Of a stretch of DNA of 35,884 nucleotides, positions 31,086 to 35,884 are shown piece by piece; the first letter of the stretch is position 1; every line of letters starts with the position of its first letter. The stretch is from positions 1 to 35,884 of the forward strand of contig JAIKWY010000183.1 of the NCBI GenBank assembly GCA_024684395.1, read 5' to 3'. Made by a program: the position numbers and the translations under genes. The notes beneath the pieces are model-generated. The model did not search any database and was not told the DNA's origin. It worked only from the letters and a program-made list of their open reading frames with translations. Source of the stretch: Oscillospiraceae bacterium (lineage in GTDB: Bacteria > Bacillota > Clostridia > Oscillospirales > Ruminococcaceae).

Positions 31086-32255
31086 ATGCAGTATCGTCAG
31101 AGAGCATGGGCAGAGATCTCACTGGATGCGCTTGCGCACAATGTAGAGGTGATCCGTCAGCAGCTTTCAGCGTCCACGGAATACTGTGCCGTTGTCAAGG
31201 CGGACGCCTATGGGCATGGTGAGGAGATCATCTGCAAGAAGCTCTATGAGCTGGGCGTGCGGTTCTATGCCGTATCCAGCTTTGAAGAGGCAGTCCGTGT
31301 CAGAAAATGGTGCCCGGAGGGAGAGATCCTGATTTTGGGCTATACAGCGCCGGAATGCGCCCCGATGCTGGCACAGAACAGCATCATCCAGACGGTCGTA
31401 TCCGGCAAATACGCCAAGGCGATCTCCGCCTTTGCACAGCCCGGATGCCCGGTGCGCTGCCATATCGCACTGGATACCGGCATGGGGCGTATCGGTGTGC
31501 AGACCGGCGAGCTTGCCGCCTGCTACTGGGAGCTCGAAAGCATCCTCGAACAGCCGGGGCTCCAGATCGAGGGTCTGTTCACGCATTTTGCAGTGGCAGA
31601 TGAAGACGACCCGGATCATGTGGCATATACCGATAAACAGGAGGAGCTCCTGTTCCATGTGGCAAAGAAGCTGCGCTCCAAGGGCGCTGACTTGAAGCAT
31701 GTCCACTGCATGAACAGCGCAGCGATCCTCTACCGGAACAATCCGGCGAGCACGCTGGCAAGAGCCGGCATCATCATGTACGGTCTGAAGCCGAATGCGG
31801 CGCTGAACGTGCCGATCAGCCTCGAACCGGTGCTGAGCTTCCGCTCCCGCATCAGCCACATCAAGACCGTGGAGGCAGGGGACTGCATCAGCTACGGGCG
31901 CACCTACTGCGCAGAGGGGACACGGCGCATCGCCACCGTGACCATCGGCTATGCGGACGGCTACAGCAGAGCGCTCTCCAACAAGGGCGAGGTGCTCATC
32001 GGCGGCGTGCGCTGCCCGATCACAGGACGTGTCTGCATGGATCAGATGATGGTGGATGTCACCGAAGCGACTGAAGCAGCGATCGGCTCCGTGGTCACGC
32101 TCATCGGCAAGGACGGCAGCGAATGCATCACAGCGGATGATGTGGCAGAGATCTGCGGCACCATCGGCTACGAGATCGTCTGCGGCATCTCCAAGCGGGT
32201 GCCGAGAATGTTCCTCGAAAACAATCGTCTGGTGCATGAGGATCGGCTGTTCTGA
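31086..32255 (+). CDS. alr: Alanine racemase
   Basis: A 389-residue fold-type III PLP enzyme, full length. The PLP lysine is K38 in AVVKADAYGHG; the opposite-face catalytic tyrosine is in DCISYGRTY (about Y270). DTGMGRIGVQ, GLFTHFAVADE, VHCMNSAAIL, RAGIIMYGLKP, TIGYADGYSRALSNKG and RVCMDQMMVDV are all present. It makes D-alanine for peptidoglycan. I chose the ATG at 31086, preceded by GAGGGAGAG; the longer frame adds a Lys/Glu-rich stretch that is really the ribosome site. I see no strong promoter in 30947-31085. Confidence 0.96.
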   Translation: MQYRQRAWAEISLDALAHNVEVIRQQLSASTEYCAVVKADAYGHGEEIICKKLYELGVRFYAVSSFEEAVRVRKWCPEGEILILGYTAPECAPMLAQNSIIQTVVSGKYAKAISAFAQPGCPVRCHIALDTGMGRIGVQTGELAACYWELESILEQPGLQIEGLFTHFAVADEDDPDHVAYTDKQEELLFHVAKKLRSKGADLKHVHCMNSAAILYRNNPASTLARAGIIMYGLKPNAALNVPISLEPVLSFRSRISHIKTVEAGDCISYGRTYCAEGTRRIATVTIGYADGYSRALSNKGEVLIGGVRCPITGRVCMDQMMVDVTEATEAAIGSVVTLIGKDGSECITADDVAEICGTIGYEIVCGISKRVPRMFLENNRLVHEDRLF

Positions 32256-32341
32256 TTTTTGGACAATTTCAGTAAAGTGTACAAATGCACAAAAATGCCT
32301 GTAACAAATCGTGTAACAGGGGTACTTACATTATATGCAGG

Positions 32342-32390
32342 GGGCAGTCTGCCCGATTTTGCAGACTTTTTATGACAGGTCTGACCTGTC
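32342..32390 (+). promoter_or_regulatory. Overlapping hairpins, possible attenuator
   Basis: Three hairpins share bases: GGGCA/TGCCC (32342-32354), AGTCTGC/GCAGACT (32346-32352 with 32361-32367) followed by TTTTT, a terminator shape, and GACAGGT/ACCTGTC (32374-32390). The first excludes the second, and GTCTG of the third can also pair with CAGAC of the second. It may simply end alr, or it may attenuate the next gene. The rest of 32256-32420 shows no gene. Confidence 0.55.
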
Positions 32391-32420
32391 TTTATAGCAG
32401 AGTATAGTTGGAGGATGTAC

Positions 32421-35357
32421 ATGAAGACATACGCTTTGGGAATTGACGTTGGTTCCACTACAGTCAAAACGGTGGTCTGTGACGAGAACGGAAAAATACT
32501 CCATTCCGCCTATCAGCGGCATTATTCAAAGGTCAAGGAAACAGTGGCGGAGCAGCTCCGTGCGATCGCCGAAAAATTCCCGGATGCCGGGTTCCGGTCT
32601 GCAATGGCAGGTTCGGCGGGTCTCGGTCTTGCCAATGCGGCAAATATCCCCTTTGTACAGGAGGTACATGCAGCATTCTTAGCCGTCAAGGCGCTGTATC
32701 CCCATGCGGATGCGGTCATTGAGCTGGGCGGCGAGGATGCCAAGATCATTTTCCTGACGGGCGGCGTGGAGCAGCGCATGAACGGTTCCTGTGCCGGCGG
32801 TACGGGCGCTTTCATCGACCAGATGGCAACGCTCCTCGGCATCACCGTGCAGGAGCTGGACGAAGCCTCCCTCAAGGCACAGCGTACCTATCCCATCGCA
32901 TCCCGCTGCGGCGTGTTTGCGAAATCCGATATCCAGCCCCTCCTCAACCAGGGTGCTTCCCGTGAGGACGTGGCTGCCAGTATTTTTCGTGCCGTGGTCG
33001 ATCAGACCGTGGCAGGTCTTGCACAGGGACGTGAGATCAAGGGCAATGTGCTCTTCCTCGGCGGTCCGCTCTCCTTCCAGAAGGGTCTGCGCAAGGCATT
33101 CGTCGATACGCTGCATCTTTCGGAGGAGCAGGCGCTCTTCCCGGAGGAAGCGCCCGTCTTCGTGGCGCTCGGCAGCGCACTCTATGCAGATAAGAGCGAG
33201 GATACGGCACTGACGGCAGCAGAGCTGCTCGATATGGTCGAGAACGCCCATGCCGCCTCCGATGTCATCACAGGCGAGCGTCTGTTTGCGTCCAAGGAGG
33301 AATATGCGAAGTTCGTGGAGCGTCACAAGCACTGTGACCTCACCTATGCGGATCTGCGCACCTACGAGGGCGATGCCTACCTCGGCATCGACTCCGGCTC
33401 CACCACGACCAAGCTCGTGCTCATCACGGAGGACGGACGGCTGCTGTTCAGCCACTACGCCTCCAACGAGGGACAGCCCCTCGACCGCATCGCCGCCAAG
33501 CTCCGCCAGATCTACCAGGACAAGAACCCGAAGCTGAACATCCGTGCCAGCGCCGTCACCGGCTATGGTGAGGATCTCATCAAGGCGGGACTTTCCGTGG
33601 ATCACGGCATCGTGGAGACCGTGGCGCACTTCAAGGCGGCATCCTTCTTCTGCCCGGATGTGGACTTCATCATCGACATCGGCGGTCAGGACATCAAGTG
33701 CTTCAAGATCAAGAACAAGGCGATCGACAGCATCATGCTCAACGAGGCATGTTCCTCGGGCTGCGGCTCGTTCATCCAGACCTTTGCGATGGCACTGGGC
33801 TATGACATTGCGGAATTTTCCCAGATGGGTCTGTTTGCGGAGCGCCCGGTAGAGCTCGGCTCCCGCTGCACCGTATTCATGAACAGCTCGGTCAAGCAGG
33901 CACAGAAGGACGGTGCGACCGTGGAGGACATCTCCGCCGGTCTGTCCGCTTCCATCATCAAGAATGCGATCTACAAGGTCATCCGTGCCAAGAGTGTGGA
34001 CGAGCTTGGTAAAAATATTGTCGTTCAGGGTGGAACCTTCCTGAACGATGCCGTTTTGCGCTGTTTTGAGCGTGAGATCGGCAGACCCGTCATCCGTCCG
34101 GCGATCTCCGGGCTGATGGGCGCCTTTGGTGCGGCGCTCTATGCCAAGGAGCAGGCGACAGCGAGCGGACAGACCAAGAGCGGTCTGATCTCCCCGGAGG
34201 CACTGGCGGAGTTCTCCTATACCTCCAAGACTGTGCGCTGCGGCGGCTGTACTGCCAACTGCCAGCTCACGATCATCCGCTTCTCCGACGGCGGCAGATT
34301 CGTTTCCGGCAACCGCTGCGAGAAGGGCGCCGGTATCAAGCGTGAGACAGAGATCCCGGATCTCTACCTTTATAAATATAACAGTCTGTTACAGCTCGTG
34401 AAGCAGCAGCCCAAGGAAAAGCGTGCCGTTGTCGGTCTGCCGATGGTGCTGAGCTTCTATGAGCGTCTGCCGTTCTGGTACACGTTCTTCACAAGGCTCG
34501 GCTTCGGTGTGGAAATCTCCGGCGAGAGCGACCGCAAGGTCTACTTCAAGGGACAGCACACCATCCCGTCCGATACGGTCTGCTATCCGGCAAAGCTGGC
34601 GCATGGTCATATCGAGACGCTGCTCGAAAAGGGCGTGGACTTCATCTTCTGGCCCTGCATGAGCTACAATCTCCAGGAACCGGATACCAACAACCACTTC
34701 AACTGTCCGGTCGTTGCGTACTATCCGGAGCTGATGCACGCCAACCACAGCGGGCTGAACGCCGACAACTTCCTCTATCCCTACCTCGACCTGAACAACC
34801 GAAAGCATGTGGTCAAGGTCATGAAGCAGGTGCTGGCGAAGTACCATGTCGGCAGCCAGGTCGCCGGCGCACTCGATGCCGCCTTCAAGGCACAGGATCA
34901 GTTCCGCCAGGACATCGTCAACAAGGGGCAGGAGATGATCGCCCAGGCAAGAGCCGAGGGCAGAAAGATCATCGTCCTTGCCGGCAGACCCTATCACCTC
35001 GACAAGGAGATCAACCACGGCATCCACAAGCTCATCACGAGCCTCGGACTTGCCGTCGTGACGGAGGAAGCCGTCGCACCGCTCGGTGAGATGCCGCACC
35101 TCCATGTCCATAACCAGTGGACATACCACAGCCGTCTCTATCGTGCGGCGCAGTATGTGACGACCCAGCCGGATATGCAGCTCGTACAGCTCGTCAGCTT
35201 CGGCTGCGGCATCGACGCCATCACCACCGACGAGGTGCGCAGCATCCTCGAAGAGGGCGGCAAGCTCTACACACAGCTCAAGATCGACGAGATCAACAAC
35301 CTCGGCGCCGCCAAGATCCGCCTGCGCAGCCTGCTTGCTGCCATGAGCGGTCAGTGA
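32421..35357 (+). CDS. 2-hydroxyacyl-CoA dehydratase activase-like protein, first part
   Basis: A 978-residue protein. Two ASKHA ATPase (BcrAD/BadFG/HgdC) modules are in tandem: the first with GIDVGSTTVK and the cysteine loop NGSCAGGTGAFIDQ, the second (from about residue 320) with LGIDSGSTTTKLVL and NEACSSGCGSFIQT. HgdC-type activators use such cysteines to bridge a [4Fe-4S] cluster. Residues from about 605 form a DUF2229-type region with RCGGCTANCQ, a further cysteine set, SDTVCYPAKLAHGH and FWPCMSYN. In many Firmicutes this and the following gene are one chain of about 1400 residues. The ATG at 32421 is preferred over that at 32415, which touches its GGAGG. A role in ATP-driven electron activation is inferred; the real substrate is unknown. 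Confidence 0.9.
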   Translation: MKTYALGIDVGSTTVKTVVCDENGKILHSAYQRHYSKVKETVAEQLRAIAEKFPDAGFRSAMAGSAGLGLANAANIPFVQEVHAAFLAVKALYPHADAVIELGGEDAKIIFLTGGVEQRMNGSCAGGTGAFIDQMATLLGITVQELDEASLKAQRTYPIASRCGVFAKSDIQPLLNQGASREDVAASIFRAVVDQTVAGLAQGREIKGNVLFLGGPLSFQKGLRKAFVDTLHLSEEQALFPEEAPVFVALGSALYADKSEDTALTAAELLDMVENAHAASDVITGERLFASKEEYAKFVERHKHCDLTYADLRTYEGDAYLGIDSGSTTTKLVLITEDGRLLFSHYASNEGQPLDRIAAKLRQIYQDKNPKLNIRASAVTGYGEDLIKAGLSVDHGIVETVAHFKAASFFCPDVDFIIDIGGQDIKCFKIKNKAIDSIMLNEACSSGCGSFIQTFAMALGYDIAEFSQMGLFAERPVELGSRCTVFMNSSVKQAQKDGATVEDISAGLSASIIKNAIYKVIRAKSVDELGKNIVVQGGTFLNDAVLRCFEREIGRPVIRPAISGLMGAFGAALYAKEQATASGQTKSGLISPEALAEFSYTSKTVRCGGCTANCQLTIIRFSDGGRFVSGNRCEKGAGIKRETEIPDLYLYKYNSLLQLVKQQPKEKRAVVGLPMVLSFYERLPFWYTFFTRLGFGVEISGESDRKVYFKGQHTIPSDTVCYPAKLAHGHIETLLEKGVDFIFWPCMSYNLQEPDTNNHFNCPVVAYYPELMHANHSGLNADNFLYPYLDLNNRKHVVKVMKQVLAKYHVGSQVAGALDAAFKAQDQFRQDIVNKGQEMIAQARAEGRKIIVLAGRPYHLDKEINHGIHKLITSLGLAVVTEEAVAPLGEMPHLHVHNQWTYHSRLYRAAQYVTTQPDMQLVQLVSFGCGIDAITTDEVRSILEEGGKLYTQLKIDEINNLGAAKIRLRSLLAAMSGQ

Positions 35358-35397
35358 TACCGGCAGTTCTACAGAAACAACTCGGAAGGAGATACGA

Positions 35398-35884
35398 ATG
35401 GAAATCGAGCTTGGAAAAGACGGATATCCCATCTTTACACCGGAAATGAAGGAAACGCACACCATCCTCATCCCGATGATGCTGCCGATCCACTTCCAGC
35501 TGCTCATCAGCGTTTTTGAGGCATACGGCTACCACTGCGTGGTTCTGGAAAACGAATCCAGAACGGTCGTGGACGAGGGTCTGAAAAACGTACACAACGA
35601 CACCTGCTACCCGGCACTTCTGTGCATCGGGCAGTTCATGGAGGCGCTCAAAAGCGGCAAATACGACCCGAACCGGACGGCTCTGATGCTGCCCCAGACG
35701 GGCGGCGGCTGCCGTGCCTCGAACTATATCCATCTGCTGCGTAAGGCACTCAAGGACACCTTCCCGCAGGTGCCGGTCATCTCGCTGAACTTTGTCGGTC
35801 TGGAAAAGGATCCCAGAAACGGCTGGCATATGTCCATCCCGATGATCGTCCGCTCCCTGTACAGTATCATCTACGGCGACATGC
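35398..35884 (+). CDS. 2-hydroxyacyl-CoA dehydratase activase-related protein, second part (cut by window end)
   Basis: The first 162 residues of a gene that runs off the window. It opens MEIELGKDGYPIFTPEMKET and has VHNDTCYPALLCIGQF and LPQTGGGCRASNYI, cysteine-bearing segments that resemble the C-terminal third of the large activase-related proteins and the D subunit of 2-hydroxyglutaryl-CoA dehydratase. GGAAGGAGA lies 6 nt upstream of the ATG. It starts 40 nt after the stop of the preceding gene, so the two are an operon and look like one ancestral chain encoded as two. Confidence 0.85.
   Translation, partial: MEIELGKDGYPIFTPEMKETHTILIPMMLPIHFQLLISVFEAYGYHCVVLENESRTVVDEGLKNVHNDTCYPALLCIGQFMEALKSGKYDPNRTALMLPQTGGGCRASNYIHLLRKALKDTFPQVPVISLNFVGLEKDPRNGWHMSIPMIVRSLYSIIYGDM

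Overview
The window looks like the chromosome of a low-oxygen gut Firmicute of the Ruminococcus type (Oscillospiraceae/Ruminococcaceae). This is an inference from gene content: an FctA-like pilin with a class B sortase, SipW-type signal peptidases, a 2-hydroxyacyl-CoA dehydratase activase-like protein, consensus TTGACA/TATAAT promoters with strong AGGAGG ribosome sites, and GC-rich intergenic palindromes of the kind common in gut Clostridia. I cannot name the species. No phage, transposase or CRISPR array is visible.

Layout. 1-1100: tRNA-Pro with promoter and terminator, two imperfect intergenic repeats, a terminator, and remnants of a frameshifted gene. 1108-2509 (minus): an autoregulated-looking operon of an XRE regulator, two small membrane proteins and a GNAT acetyltransferase. 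2688-3609 (plus): an alpha/beta hydrolase followed by a decayed nucleoside-phosphorylase-like gene; then tRNA-Thr. 3934-6100 (minus): a DUF308-type membrane protein and a UbiB/AarF kinase-like protein. 6174-14058 (minus): one long gene run of a degenerate EAL protein, a membrane-anchored TasA-like surface protein, a SipW signal peptidase, a membrane-tethered McrB-like AAA+ ATPase, a DUF2357-like coiled-coil protein, a second SipW peptidase with a long charged tail, and two small proteins. 14346-17961 (minus): a pilus operon in the order SipA-like peptidase, FctA-like pilin, class B sortase, FctB-like tip or base protein. 18309-22526 (minus): phosphate acetyltransferase and an M13 metallopeptidase lipoprotein. 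22706-24970 (plus): a REC-HD-GYP-HPt fusion and an AIM24-family protein, followed by a palindromic repeat element flanked by a duplicated hairpin. 25246-30849 (minus): lipoprotein, PhoR/PhoB-type two-component pair, DUF3592 protein, TatD nuclease, LCP-like protein and a DUF1273/SLOG protein. 31086-35884 (plus): alanine racemase, then a large two-gene CoA-dehydratase-activase-like protein whose second gene runs off the window.

How it fits together. The centre of interest is 6174-17961, about 12 kb devoted to building something on the cell surface: three signal-peptidase-like proteins, one sortase, two sorting-signal pilins, one TasA-like exported protein, a possible c-di-GMP-related (but catalytically dead) EAL protein, and a McrB/DUF2357 pair that would normally be read as type IV restriction. 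Here the ATPase is membrane-anchored, its partner shows no obvious nuclease motif and carries a long charged coiled coil, and both are embedded between two SipW genes. I suggest that this is a non-defence, envelope-associated AAA+ module coupled to pilus or fibre export; that is an inference, not something the sequence proves.
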